Positions 14,001 through 23,279 of a DNA stretch of 64,000 nt are shown one piece after another. Source of the DNA: Phallusia fumigata (Eukaryota; Chordata; Ascidiacea; Phlebobranchia; Ascidiidae); the NCBI GenBank assembly GCA_008931825.1, contig QXVZ01023849.1, forward strand, positions 59,656 to 123,655, read 5' to 3'. A program made the translations under genes and the position numbers. How positions within the stretch are numbered: position 1 is the stretch's first letter; each line of letters starts with the position of its first letter. The notes beneath the pieces are model-generated. The model had not been told where the DNA came from, made no database searches, and was given only the letters and a program-made list of their open reading frames with translations.

Positions 14001-17000
14001 AATTTCTTTATATTTTCACACATAATAGATGGGTATCTAAAGTTGTGCACTGACAACTTTTTACCCAAGTTCACCCACAGGCCCCCAAAACATAAAATTG
14101 TTTAAACATAAATATTTAACATATCAAGTCACCTAGAGGTTTCCTATTTTGTTAGTTAATACAATGCAAAGTATTTCAAAGTATTTTGTGACTTTAATTT
14201 GGATTTTCCTTTTTTTTACTGTTTTAACCCCAAATATTTAGTTTTCCGTTTACATGCCCTTTACTTCAGACATGCTAATCCAAATGTATTGAAATTTAAA
14301 ACATAGATATGTAGCATGCTTTCAAACTATGAGTTAGTGTGGCTGTACGCTACTATTCACAAACTGCATGTGTGTGGCGACCCATATGTTTATGCTAGCA
14401 GAAACAATCATGGTATAAAATGACAAGGGAATTTGGGCCCAATATAATGCAGATGTTGAATATACATTCAACATTAAAGGAGAAATGGTACATGTGGAAA
14501 ACATCAATTTGGGGTGGTAGTTTTTTGTGGAATGAAAATATGGAGAACACCACCTCTCTAGTTTTTTACCCTTTTTTGTAAAATTAAGGTTGAATGACAT
14601 CTGGACCTGGACAGATAAAGTATTGGTGCCTTCAGTATTGACCGATAGTGGGGCAATCAACCTCAACTTTAAACTGCTGGGAAAGGCCAGAATTTGCCAA
14701 AAAAGATACACTTCTGGTAAATTTTTCTGTTCCCAAGTAGAACACTCACAATAGTTACGCTACCATGCTTTATAATTAGAAACCTGTGATGTGAGTTCGA
14801 ATGCACTAAAACAATGCATTTCTGGTAAAAGTATGGATACATCATCATATACACAACAGTGGAAAAACGTCAGCAGCACCAACAGTACTCCATGGTCTTT
14901 TACTGCACCAATGAACGGGTAGCTAGCATTCTTTTGATGATAAACTTAAATTAAATCAAATATATGTATTAGTTAGCTGCATATTATCAATATCATGTTT
15001 CATGCCTGATTTCAGAAACATTAGTCTATGTATGTATGTTTAGAACAAGTTGACTGACAAGTTGTATGGATGCGTGTATCGTAATGTAGAACTAATTACT
15101 TTTTAGAATCCCACTGTTTGGACTTCACAAAGTTTATGATGATTCTGGTTACTGTGCATACTTGGATACAAACAACTCTGTTCCTCAGCTTTATCAACTA
15201 CAACAAGCAGCTTGGCTTGATAATTTGACGAGTCTTTGTTTTTTTGAATTTACTCATTTCAGTTCTGTTACTTTGGGGTGGGGGAAATGTTTGCATTTCC
15301 AAAGTGTTTTTAATCATATAAACTCTGATCGTTGCATTTTTTACTTTATTAGCCAGCAAACTCTGTTATTTGGTTGATTAACTGTTCATAAAGGAACCTA
15401 AATTTTATCAAACATAAAAACATACACTTTTAAAAAGTATGCTTTGCTGACAGGTCAATTGTTTCCCTCATTCTATTTGAAATTGATGAGACTGGAGTAG
15501 TTCTGGCCTCCTATACTGGGCTGAGTACCCGTATATTTTTACCACATTACATAACCTTGGATATGATTTTCATGGTATGTTTGTTGACTTTGCATTCCAA
15601 GCAATTGAAATTTTAAATGTCTTTGTTTACACAGGGAATGTTTGGAGTTGTGACAATATTTCTTTGGTGTTACGAATTTTATAAAATATTTAGGAATAGA
15701 CAACATGTTTCAAAGTACTTCAAGTCATCTTCAACTTACAGAAATATGTTTGTTTTGCTCTTGTCAACTGTATGTTGTTCCATTTACATTTACAGGTAAG
15801 TTGCCAAAAACCGCATTTGGAAATGCTGGAGTTTAACCTGTTGATGGAAAAATATGAATACCAGTTAAAGAAAATACTACAATGCCAATTAATGCTGTTA
15901 TTAAAGTTTAACATGATCCATTTTTTGAAGGCTACTACTTTTAAAGCACTCCATGACAAGTTACATGAAATCCCAACAGGAGTTTTCAAGCTTTTATGAC
16001 ATGGCATGTGTATCAAGAATGTTGACAGTTTTCTCTGCAATCCTTTTGACAACTTTGTGCACTAAGGTAGGTATCAGGAAAGGGGGCATATTTATGGATC
16101 CTCTTCCACAAAGGGGACTTTTGTAGTTTTAACCCTGTTTTCAGTCTATGGCAAGTTTGTTCTCCAGAAAGAGTTGTTTAAATTTCTTTAAATTTTTACA
16201 CATGATAGATGGGTATCTAAAGTTGTGGGGTGACAACTTTTTACCCCAGTTCACCCATCAGTTCACAAAAAGGCCCCCAAAATGTAAAATTTTTAAATTA
16301 GCAATATTTACCAAGTACTTCACCTTGAAGTTTCCTATTTTGATAGTTTTTACAATGCAAAGAATTGTAAAGTATTTTATGACTTTTGTTTGGATTCACC
16401 CATTTTTTACCTGTTTAACCCCAAATGTTCAGTTTTTTATTTACATGCGCTTTACTTTAGACATACTGAAAATGTATTGAAATTCAAAATCGTGGATAAG
16501 GATGATGCTGCTTATTAGTTGTTAAAAATTTTAGCCTGAACGGTCCGGTATTTATCCTTACAGCCCAAAATATGCTTTAAAATGCTGACTCTTTGCTCCA
16601 AATGCAAAAGACCTGATGTGAGTGAGTGATTGACGAGTTTATGTCACAAGCAGCCCAATGCTCAGCGATTGGTAACAGGCTGCAGCTTCACATGTAAACG
16701 GGTGTTTATTAGGTGTGGCAAGGCGGGTGTTTTGCTGATTAAATTAGGCAGTGGTGACCTCAATATGTTCCCTAATTTGCGATGTAGAAGACAGGGCAGC
16801 ACTGCAATTTATTCAATCGTATTTATGGGTCCCCTTCCACGAAGGGGACAGGGGGTGTTTTTACTCTGTTTTTTTTTCTTCTTTTTTTCTGTCTAACGCG
16901 AGTTTGTTGCCACGTTGTGGTCATGAAGGAGTTGTTCAAATTTCTTCTAATTTTTACACATGATAAATGTGTATCTGAAGTTGTGCACTGTCAACTTTTT

Positions 17001-20000
17001 ACCCCAATTCACCCACATGCCCCCAAATTGTAAAATTTTTAAAACAGCTATATTTAGGGGGGTAAGTATCCTAGAAGTTTCCTATTTTGATTGTTGATGC
17101 TATGCAAAGTGTATTAAAGTTTTTTGTGACTTTTATTTGGATTTACCAATTTTTTACCTTTTTAACCCCAAATATTTATTTTTTTGTTTACATGTCCTTT
17201 ACTTTAGACTAAATAACGTTGTAAAGGTGATACATTTTTTACTAAATCACGTTGTAAAGGTGATACATTACAATAACTTTGCTTTCAAATACAGTTCTAC
17301 TCTATTGTACAAAAGCACGTAAGCGCATGGTTAGTTGGCAAAGAAGCTTAATGTTATTGTTTTTGAATTTATAGCACATTACTGAAACTGCGCTGAAGAG
17401 ATTCGTAAGGGGTTTGTTGCGGCTCGGCCAAAGGTCACTGTAGGTCAAACTGTTGGGTAATGTGGCTGTGGGGTTTAAATTATGCTGTTTACAGTAAGAT
17501 TGCAATTGGCATAATGTAAAAAATGATTTGGTTAGAATATATGTGGAGATCTTTACTTTTTGTTTTCCCACCGATTTTTAAACTGATCACATCCTAAAAC
17601 ATCGCTACTATTCAGAAACTTCATGTGTGTGAGGACCCATATGTTTATGCTAGCAGAAACAATTATGTCATAAAATGCCAAGGGAATTTGGGATCCAATG
17701 TTATGCAGACATTGAATATATATCCAATGTAATGAAGGAAATGGTACATATGGAAAACATCAATTTGGGGTGGTAGTGTATATGGAATGAAAATATGGAG
17801 AACGCCACCTCTCTAGTTTCAGTTAGGGTGAAGTGTTTCCCTAAGCAAGAAACTTAAGTGGCATTCACCCGATGTGTTGACCCAAATTGAAGCACCAACT
17901 TCAAAAAATTATTTAAAAATGATCCAATGGAACTACAATAAGGCAGGTTGCTCGGAGGTGGACAGGAGTTGTTCCAAACGAACGAATGAACAAATAAAGT
18001 TATTGACCCAATATAATAGGGGTATTGAATACATACTTAAAAGACATACAACATAAAAGAAAATAGGATAGATGGAAAATGTCAGTTAGTGGTTGTAGTG
18101 TATGTGCAATGGTAATAGAGAGAATAGTGCTCATAGTGTAGCTTGTGGTGGTAAAGTGTGATTACATTGCAGTACCTAAAATAGGTTTGTTGTATCACAC
18201 TGAAAGACAATGCAGTAACTCTGCCATTTATGCCTAACGTTTGTAGAAATATCACAACGGTAAATAAGGTTTAAAAAAAGGTTTTTTACCCTTTTGAGTT
18301 TAAAGCATAATTTTGTGAGATAAAACATGACATTATTGTTATTTTTGCTTAGTTGGTCCGACTCTCGAGGTTCTGTCGTAGATATGCAACTTTTGGAAAA
18401 ACCCTTGACAAGTGTTGGCATCTGATATTGGGTTCTACTGTAATTTTCTTGGTGCTTATTCTTTGTTATGCTCAAGTTGGATACCTGGTAAGCACAACCA
18501 ACATTGACTTGTATGACTGTGCCGTTACAGTGATTTTTAAATATTTTAGGTGTTTGGTCTGAATGGTGGAGAAACAATTAATGAGTTTGGAAATCTATGG
18601 AACAGTTTGTATTCTTTGTTTCATGTTCTTTGCGGAAGACTGCACACTGAAAAGTGTTTTAATGCTTACCCTCTGTTCTCTGTTGTATATTTTTTTTCAT
18701 TTTATTTTGGAGTGTTTCTTATTGTATGGAGGTAAGAAAATTTGATTACGTGCATATTAACTTATATCCTACTTTAAAGCACAGGACTGCTAGGTTGTGC
18801 CTTTGTCTGTGTTGCACCAAATAACATTCCATAATGATTTGGGTATTAGTACTTCTTGATGCAGTTTGTCAGGCATTCACCAAAAAGTAACAAACCAACT
18901 GATTGTTATGGATCCCCTTGCATCAGAGGGTTGCACATTATTTTTACTATGCTTCTTTTTCTGTTTTTGTTTTTCTGTCTATTGCCACCATTTGACCGAG
19001 AAAAAGGCGTTCACATTTCTTCAAATTGGCACACATGATAGATAAGTATCTGAAGTTGTGCACTGTAACTTTTTACCCAGTTAAACGATTGGATTACCAA
19101 CGGGTTTCCAAAACCAGACAAATTAACACAGCTTTATTTAATCAATTGGTCATATTCCTTGTTTTGCATGTTCAGGCATGGTGATGCAAATATTCTGAAA
19201 TTAAAAACAGATGTGTATGGGTGTGCAGATTGGTTGTTTTCAACCTAACCCTCCAAGTAATTACCCTTGCAGCCCCAAATATGTGTTAAATGCTGACTGT
19301 GTTGCTTCAAACACAAAATGACTTGACTGTAAGGAAGCTTAAGTTTATGACACAAAGGTGCAGCACTTACTAGTTGTTAGATTTGTGCTTCATCTGTAAA
19401 CATACGTTTATTCAGTGTGACCGATGTTATACTGATTAAATTTAAGCTGTAACTGCACTGTGTGACCTCGATCTGCTTGCTATATTGCAATGTAGAAGAT
19501 AGTGCATCACAGCAACTTGGTACTAATAATCCTGCTACTTCATTGCGGTATAGTCAGTATAGAGCATCACTAAAGCTGTATGTATCCAATGTTTGTTTAG
19601 TGTTTAAGGAGTTGTAATTTATGTACAATACCAGTAGGGAGAATCTTACTCCTAGTTTCTGTGTACCTTATGTATGTGATGTCTCAATTTAAAATCACAA
19701 AATATCTGGGTCTTTCTTGTTTGCACAGAATTTTTTCATCTGTTTTAATACATGGATACAAAGATGTAAGACGTGAACACCACTCTAATGGAATAGCTGA
19801 CCATGAAATTTTGGAGTATCTTATTACACGTATAAAAATGAGACTTGGTATAATTAAACCCAAACAGGTAAACGTGCAGTTTATGCAAAAAGAAGATCAA
19901 ATTAACACTCACACTGCAATCCTTATCAACATTGTTTGTACAAAGCTATTGTCAACCACATTCCGTAACCTTGGTGCAGTGAGAAAGCACCAAGTGACAA

Positions 20001-22935
20001 AATATTTTAGCTTTTTAGTTGGGCCTCTGTCATTCCAACCATAATAAATGAGTGGTTATTAATCCCAAACTCAAGACATAAAAGTTAGAAGTCAAAATAA
20101 ACTGCAGTCATTGTGTAAAAAACTTTACATGTTTTTGTTGTTGGTAAACATTATCCATTGGTGGTTTAATAGGTTTAATTGGTCAATAATACCTCATGGT
20201 TGGAGACTATTGGTCAGTTACTTCACATCTCTTCTACAAAACCAGCAGCTCTAGTAAAGCAGCAGTTAGCACTGTATGCTTGTTTTAATTCTGTTGTTTT
20301 CTTGTTTTTGCATGGTATCTGTTATGTTTGTCGATAGATGAAATTTGTAATGTTAGTTTTTGTGCACTGCAGTATCGCCACAGAGTTCATTTTGAGGGCA
20401 TGTCCACTCCATCTTCTAGAGGTTCTATGAACTCCCTTGACTCTTTTGGGACATGTTTTACTCCTGGAAGAATCTCCCAATGCTCCGATCCATCAGGTTT
20501 TTTTATTGCAATATATAGTTCCAAACAGTAATATTATGTCAAGAATGTTTTACAGCACTATCTCTCTCTTCCTCTGACTCTGGATTGGGAACACCTTCTG
20601 ATCATTCTCTTTCACTATTTGACTACTTGACAATAGAAAATCCACCTTCAGAAAGACCAATGGACAGCATGCATTTGAATTTTATTTACGATAGAGTTTC
20701 AACTTACTCTGTTGATATGCTGTTGCATCGATTGGACAGGGTAAACAAGCTTGGTGATGATATTCTTGTCATGGAAAATAAACTTTTGGAGGTAATAACA
20801 ACTTGTGTCTATTTAATTTTTTTTTCAAGTGCGCTGTAGTCACAATATTTTCTAATAAAAACTCTTAGTTGTGTTTTCAAGAATATAATGGGACTCATTT
20901 TTTATGGAAGATTTTATACTATTTAGGTTGCACAAAAAAATACACAACTGAAGGTACTGCAGAAACAGTCAAAGAACATTGCAAGAGCAGCAACAACTGT
21001 TACATCCCAAGGTAGATTTCTTTTACATTGTAAAATTTGTGCATTCTGCTTATCTTGGCAGCAAATATATATACTGCCTTGTGTTGGCAACGTTCTGGGT
21101 TTTTAATCTGTCTCTGTCCCTTGTTCTTCCCTAAGAAGGAAATTTAAGCAACATCCCTCCAACCCAGTGGTCCCAAATTGAACCCACCAACTTCAATAGG
21201 TCAAAATTATCAAATAAAAAATAACCCAACAGTACTGCAATGATGCAGGATACTGTGAACATAATGCACTTTCGCTTTGTTTTGCCAATTAACAAAAACT
21301 AAAACAAAAAAATATTATGTTTCTTGAGCCAAAACTAACACATATATTGCAGGTTCGATTAAGCAACAGGATAACACACATGAGCATACTTCCTACAGGT
21401 AAATGTTGAGTTACAATAACTATGGGTCCCCTTTCCTGAAGGGGACGCATATGGTTTTTTCTCTGTTTTTGTCCCTACAGGTTTGTCTGCACCTTTTTGT
21501 TTGAAATGTTTGATGGATTGTAATGAAACTTTCACAGGTGGTAGATATGGTTATGTAGTTGTGCCATTTGTTTCTTTTGACCCTATAGCCCCAGTGGTTA
21601 CCCCCACTAGCCCCTAAAATGAGAAACGTTTTGACATGCGTGCGCACCACAAACAGTGTCAAAACTGGATGAAATATAGACAGTTTTAAGAACTTGGCAT
21701 TAAGAAAAAAACATTGATGGATCAGGTTACTGATTGTCCCTTGTTTTAACGGATTACATTGTGGTTGCCCTTATAGACCTAAAATGATGTTTAATGTATT
21801 TAACACTGACTGTTTTTCCTGCAATGCTAAACAACCCAAAGCAAATACAGGGTCCATTTATTTTTTATTTGGCGGTGATGTTAACCAATTCATTCAGCAA
21901 AGTAACACCTTAGGTACCAAGATACATATGCCTCATTTAATAACTTCACTTATTTTTCATTTGTATAATTTTGCCGCATAGACACTAAGAGAATTATTTG
22001 CATGACTTCATAGATTGTTTGATTAAATTCAGAAAGTGTTTATTTGGTGCCTTTCAAATTTTCGGTTTACTTCAAATCTAACAATGACCAACTGTTGTTG
22101 TTGTTGACACAACTACCAAAGTATGCTTATGGGGCAAAAAAAGGATCCAATGTAATGTAGATATTTAATAACATCATTTGTAAGAATTGGGAATAGTACA
22201 AAAATATGGGTCACAGTTGTATGAATGGCAACATGGGAAACTTTCCTTATTCTGCCTAATTGTACAGTCATCAGATAAAGCTTTTTCTTCAAGTTGTTAG
22301 TTGAAAAAAGTTGTACAATAATGTACAGCAGGTCTATTTGTAAATCTATGTACAAAATTTTAAAAAGATATGTCTCAGGGTTCTCCTGGCCGAGTGTACA
22401 ATACCGCATATTTGCTGACTCCTGTGTTAATGTTTTGGATTTATTTTAAAAACTATGTTAAAACCCTCAATGTCTTGACATGTGGCTTATGTTTTATTAC
22501 AACTTTACTTAAAACAAATATTTTATTTTCGAAAATTCCAAATACATAACACCGTATTTAAACTGCTAGTCTTAGTTACCTGCTTACTAAACTTTGCTTA
22601 CAGTGCTTCATTTCCTGGTGAAGAATCAAGATATAACACTATTATTCACACATTGTTTCCCCACGAAGATGCAGTGACAAAAGGCCGTTTGTCAGAGCGC
22701 AGCTCTTCATACTCTGATAGAACCGCGCCATTCCAGTATGTAACTTTTTTCACTGTTCATAATAAGATTAGTTGATGTATAGTTGACTACTTGGTTTTGT
22801 TGTTATAGTTCCGAAAACGTTGAACAAGTGTCTGCAATTAGAAAAAGGCCCTACAGTGATGAAGGCGCTCGGCCTTTGCGTCGAAGAGAAGTGAAAACGA
22901 ATCCATCTACGGTGACGAAAAAAAGTGCATGGTAG
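63..22935 (+). CDS. PKD1: Polycystin-1 orthologue (C-terminal 1,565 residues; gene starts upstream)
   Basis: Large membrane receptor/channel subunit that pairs with polycystin-2 (TRPP) at cilia and membranes. The modelled exons join in frame to 4,698 nt ending in TAG: 63-320, 999-1155, 1239-1362, 1422-1539, 1872-2012, 2500-2695, 2756-2926, 3049-3195, 3522-3693, 4655-4805, 4941-5132, 6695-6811 (doubtful), 6937-7011, 9331-9449, 11994-12116, 12458-12585, 12697-12908, 13045-13152, 13209-13477, 15107-15232, 15454-15574, 15635-15795, 15961-16066, 18353-18487, 18550-18731, 19729-19867, 20373-20496, 20556-20791, 20927-21011, 21353-21398, 22604-22735, 22809-22935. Domain order is GAIN/GPS, TM1, PLAT, membrane segments with the TOP domain, pore, coiled-coil tail. 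The tail stretch YRHRVHFEGMSTPSSRGS closely matches the human PKD1 tail as I recall it. That favours PKD1 itself over PKD1L1-3. The PKD-repeat and REJ part lies upstream of the window. Confidence 0.93.
365..597 (+). repeat. Family B repeat, 3' tail fragment
   Basis: Matches the distal part of other family B copies (11335-11566): the ATATCTGCTTCTGTTCTGT segment, the GTGTGGGGACCCATGCG segment, AGAAACAATCA, GGGACCCAATGTAAAAT, and a GGCAATAT..GAACGCCAC tail. It lies in a PKD1 intron, sense orientation. Confidence 0.8.
2500..3195 (+). other. PKD1: PKD1: first membrane segment and PLAT/LH2 domain
   Basis: Exon 2500-2695 begins with a strongly hydrophobic run (VALIVVVVVFSLYLIAAI) followed by basic residues: TM1, with the cytoplasmic side after it. 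Next comes KYEITIKTSPGIGSG and, over exons 2756-2926 and 3049-3195, a complete PLAT beta-sandwich (NVGIIVYGYEARSGSKHLF, then YKIKLWHDNTG, then WNVSRIMIKD and FLADTWLQVY). In polycystin-1 this cytoplasmic domain binds lipid and regulates trafficking. The three exons share phase-1 boundaries. Confidence 0.92.
3522..4805 (+). other. PKD1: PKD1: loop with RP..SNFTRVQR motif, TM2 and TM3
   Basis: Exon 3522-3693 encodes EDVHLWLSLIERPVRSNFTR and then VQRLTCCLTILFSFMVL. This is the signature that precedes TM2 in the polycystin-1 family. Exon 4655-4805 begins after an acceptor ...TTTGTATAG and supplies CAFWYQNYEY, an acidic loop, then TM3 (VAVGIIVTVMVFPINILIVF). Upstream acceptors (for example at 4640) were excluded because they give a stop with the phase-2 carry-over. 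Confidence 0.9.
3850..4500 (+). repeat. Family B repeat copy
   Basis: Starts with a decayed hairpin (CCCCCTTCCTGAAGGG) and the ACACATATTGTTTTGTTTG arm. It contains three partial internal units built on TAGCCCCCTAAAATGGGTCA. Sense orientation in a PKD1 intron. Confidence 0.8.
5139..6170 (+). repeat. Family B repeat starting 6 nt after a PKD1 5' splice site
   Basis: The exon donor at 5133 reads gtaaat and the element begins at once with TATGGGTCCCC and its hairpin. An internal CCTGCAG/TTTGTC segment, GGTAGATATGG units and a GGGACCCAATTAAAAAT tail follow. Together with the family A tail at 6540-6668 it fills nearly the whole intron (5133-6694). Confidence 0.8.
6348..6472. mobile_element. Near-perfect 55-bp-arm palindrome (MITE-like hairpin)
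   Basis: Arms 6348-6402 and 6418-6472 are reverse complements with about six mismatches around a 15-nt loop. The arm begins GTTTCGACCTGTAAGGTCTC and ends TTGGCCGTTTA. A half copy of the same arm, extended outward by about 20 nt, lies at 54526-54611. Confidence 0.85.
6540..6668 (+). repeat. Family A tail fragment
   Basis: Contains the TGTGTGGGGCCCCATTTGTT, AGAAACAATCATGTTATAAA and CCAAGGGAAATTAGGGACC blocks seen at the end of family A copies, and ends at ATCTAGT. It stops 27 nt before the acceptor of candidate exon 6695. Confidence 0.75.
7012..8220. other. Intron sequence without recognised features
   Basis: First half of the PKD1 intron 7012-9330. Both strands contain only short reading frames. 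No repeat family member, splice-flanked exon or RNA gene was recognised. Confidence 0.5.
8222..8590 (+). pseudogene. Decayed hAT-type (ZBED5/GTF2IRD2-like) transposase, C-terminal part
   Basis: Conceptual translation gives SSDFKKHTIALKLVFF and then, after a frame change, EDVSMAPEELRMSLL. Next is ACFSTTYCCESTFS followed by LMQIKKSPRMLLAFK and a TAG. This order (LALKL block, ED..PEELQ block, F.STYxCESxFS..K.IKS) is that of the C-terminal dimerisation region of hAT transposases and their domesticated ZBED relatives. Several stops and at least one frameshift show it is dead. It lies in a PKD1 intron. Confidence 0.7.
9601..10747 (+). repeat. Family A copies, partly collapsed at an N
   Basis: Begins TTATGGGTTCCCTTCCATGAAG. 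It carries the GTTCACCCACAGGCCCCCAAA block, jumps at N9827 straight to a tail block, ends at CTTCTAGT (~9964), and is followed by a second partial copy with the GGGGCGCCCAGGCAGG and ACGTGATTGTGTGGTGTTAA blocks. Confidence 0.8.
10748..10836 (-). repeat. Family A tail fragment in antisense
   Basis: Starts ACTAGAGAGGTGGC and ends ACATTGGGTCCC, which is the reverse complement of the family A 3' end. It directly abuts a family B copy starting at 10838. It is one of the few antisense pieces inside PKD1. Confidence 0.75.
10838..11566 (+). repeat. Family B repeat, well preserved copy with an N
   Basis: Starts TATGGGTCCCC with a perfect hairpin and a long T/C-rich run. Then come GCAGCTTGTCCATGCAC, GAAATGTTTGATGGATT, internal CTAGCCCCCTAAAATGGGT units and the CCCTTCTAGT end. 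N11004 sits between two units. Confidence 0.85.
11615..11945. repeat. Mixed family A fragments
   Basis: After N11619 a short antisense piece (GCTAGCATAAACATATGGGT...) is followed by a sense tail (AGAAACAATTATGTCATAAA, CCAAGGAAATTAGGG) that ends about 50 nt before the acceptor of exon 11994. Confidence 0.7.
12697..13477 (+). other. PKD1: PKD1: TM4, TM5 and start of TM6
   Basis: Exon 12697-12908 encodes FVYIAYFLCYSGIVVSIFF, then the family motif YGHTFGVDKATRWLISML and FLIEPIK. Exon 13045-13152 continues directly with VIVFAVYVSLF. The join requires a GC donor (ATCAAG/gcaagc), because reading on would hit a stop three codons later. Exon 13209-13477 starts KRNKIRPPGGYALEQ, has a basic coil, then TM6 (LIVHSMLLSSLLSFVYV), and enters the extracellular domain. 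Confidence 0.9.
13209..15574 (+). other. PKD1: PKD1: extracellular polycystin (TOP) domain
   Basis: Exons 13209-13477, 15107-15232 and 15454-15574 carry the conserved landmarks: RVPNAYWDV, IPLFGLHKVYDDSGYCAYL, QLQQAAWLDNLT, RSIVSLILFEI. The join between 15107-15232 and 15454 is the weakest in the gene: the only GT (15232-15233) leaves phase 1, whereas 15454 needs phase 2. Either one G is missing from the sequence at ~15232, or an acceptor at ~15437 (after TTTTAAAAAG) is used, which restores frame and adds about five residues. Confidence 0.8.
13597..14562 (+). repeat. Family A repeat, two stacked partial copies
   Basis: Starts TTATGGGTCATATTG (hairpin lost). It has the GATAGATGGGTATCTGAAG and GCCCCCAAAATGTGAAA blocks, repeats them from ~13965, and ends in GAACACCACCTCTCTAGT. 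Sense orientation in a PKD1 intron. Confidence 0.85.
16092..16824 (+). repeat. Family A repeat, 27 nt after a PKD1 donor
   Basis: Starts TATGGATCCTCTTCC soon after the donor at 16067. It contains the GATAGATGGGTATCTAAAG block, the TTAGCCTGAACGGTCCGGTA block and the TGCTGATTAAATTAGGCAGT block, then is followed directly by the next copy. Confidence 0.85.
16826..17818 (+). repeat. Family A repeat, best start-to-end copy
   Basis: Starts TTATGGGTCCCCTTCCACGA with the terminal hairpin and a T/C-rich run. Then come AACGCGAGTTTGTTGCCACG, GTTCACCCACAT-like and CCTATTTTGATTGTTGAT blocks, a short duplicated AAAGGTGATACATT unit (17223-17270), and the tail CAATTTGGGGTGGTAGTGTA ending GCCACCTCTCTAGT. No open frame or terminal inverted repeat was seen, so it looks non-autonomous. 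Confidence 0.88.
17825..17960 (+). repeat. SINE body fragment
   Basis: Shares TTTCCCTAAGCAAGAAACTT, TGACCCAAATTGAAG and AATGATCCAATGGAACTACA-like blocks with 21110-21265, 47330-47420 and the antisense copy near 61050-61205. The tRNA-like head is missing. Confidence 0.6.
18907..19640 (+). repeat. Family A repeat copy
   Basis: Starts TTATGGATCCCCTTGCATCA. It has the ACACATGATAGATAAGTATC block, a degraded middle and TGTGACCTCGATCTGCTTGC, and ends CTTACTCCTAGTT. PKD1 intron, sense. Confidence 0.8.
19868..20372. other. PKD1 intron, nothing recognised
   Basis: AT-rich intron between two tail exons. I see no repeat family member, RNA gene or alternative exon. Confidence 0.5.
21110..21265 (+). repeat. 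SINE body fragment
   Basis: Contains TTCCCTAAGAAGGAAATTTA, CCCAAATTGAACCCACC and AATAACCCAACAGTACTGCA, parallel to the copy at 17825-17960. Located in the PKD1 intron between 21011 and 21353. Confidence 0.6.
21421..22260 (+). repeat. Family B repeat, 23 nt after a PKD1 donor
   Basis: Starts TATGGGTCCCCTTTCCTGAAG, then CTACAGGTTTGTCTGCACC, AAATGTTTGATGGATTG and ACTAGCCCCTAAAATGAG. The distal half is strongly diverged and ends near a GGCAACATGGGAAACTTTCC remnant. Confidence 0.8.
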
Positions 22936-23099
22936 CTAACTGCTCCGTGACACCGAAAATGTGCTCATTGCATTGCCTTTTTTTTGCCTGTGATGAATCG
23001 TGGACAGTTTTGCATTTTGCATTTTTGACAGGTGCATCTTTCAAGTGCACAACCTCAGTTTAAATGCTTGTCTGGTTGTGACGTACGAACACTTTCGTT

Positions 23100-23105
23100 A
23101 ATAAA
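23100..23105 (+). terminator. PKD1 poly(A) signal
   Basis: Canonical AATAAA, 165 nt after the PKD1 stop codon and followed by a T-rich stretch. It is the first such hexamer downstream of the gene. Confidence 0.75.
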
Positions 23106-23279
23106 TGTATTTTTCTAGCACATCCGGATGTATTAAATACTAAAAGTGGACCCCTGAAGTTTGACACGACATTTACAGCATTCTATGTATCTCAGCATGC
23201 TAACCTACATATATTAAAAAATGTCAGTCGAAAGAACTAGATATCATACCTTCGGATTAAAAGTAGAGGCGCCAGATCG

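Larger units (their letters stand above)
15635..18731 (+). other. PKD1: PKD1: TM7 to TM11 with pore helix region
   Basis: Exon 15635-15795 gives a membrane helix (GMFGVVTIFLWCYEFYKIF). Exon 15961-16066 contains QQEFSSFYDMACVSRM, using acceptor ...GACAAG at 15960; the nearer ...CAACAG is out of phase. Exon 18353-18487 has a helix ending CYAQVGYL. Exon 18550-18731 has VFGLNG, the pore-helix-like WNSLYSLFHVLCG, and the last helix FSVVYFFSFYFGVFLIVW. The final helix carries one Arg near its cytoplasmic end (VWRIF), so the multiply charged pore described for human PKD1 may be milder here. Confidence 0.87.
19729..22935 (+). other. PKD1: PKD1: cytoplasmic tail with coiled coil and stop codon
   Basis: Exon 19729-19867 encodes DHEILEYLITRIKMRLGI and ends in KQ. 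Exon 20373-20496 follows with YRHRVHFEGM and a Ser-rich run. Exon 20556-20791 contains a heptad-like stretch (MLLHRLDRVNKLGDDILVME) that continues into 20927-21011. It sits where the PKD2-binding coiled coil of vertebrate PKD1 lies. The last three exons (21353-21398, 22604-22735, 22809-22935) are hydrophilic and basic, ending TKKSAW-stop. The terminal exon is clearly richer in CpG than the upstream ones. Confidence 0.88.

Noticed and set aside
14334-14711. 125-codon - strand frame
   Set aside because: Antisense of a family A repeat tail in a PKD1 intron.
15162-15377. Read-through of PKD1 exon 15107 giving FFEFT, reminiscent of the polycystin VEFT motif
   Set aside because: Ends in a stop without a donor; the conserved continuation is clearly at 15454, so the resemblance is coincidental.
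18176-18577. 133-codon - strand frame
   Set aside because: Antisense shadow of the PKD1 exon 18353-18487 and its introns.
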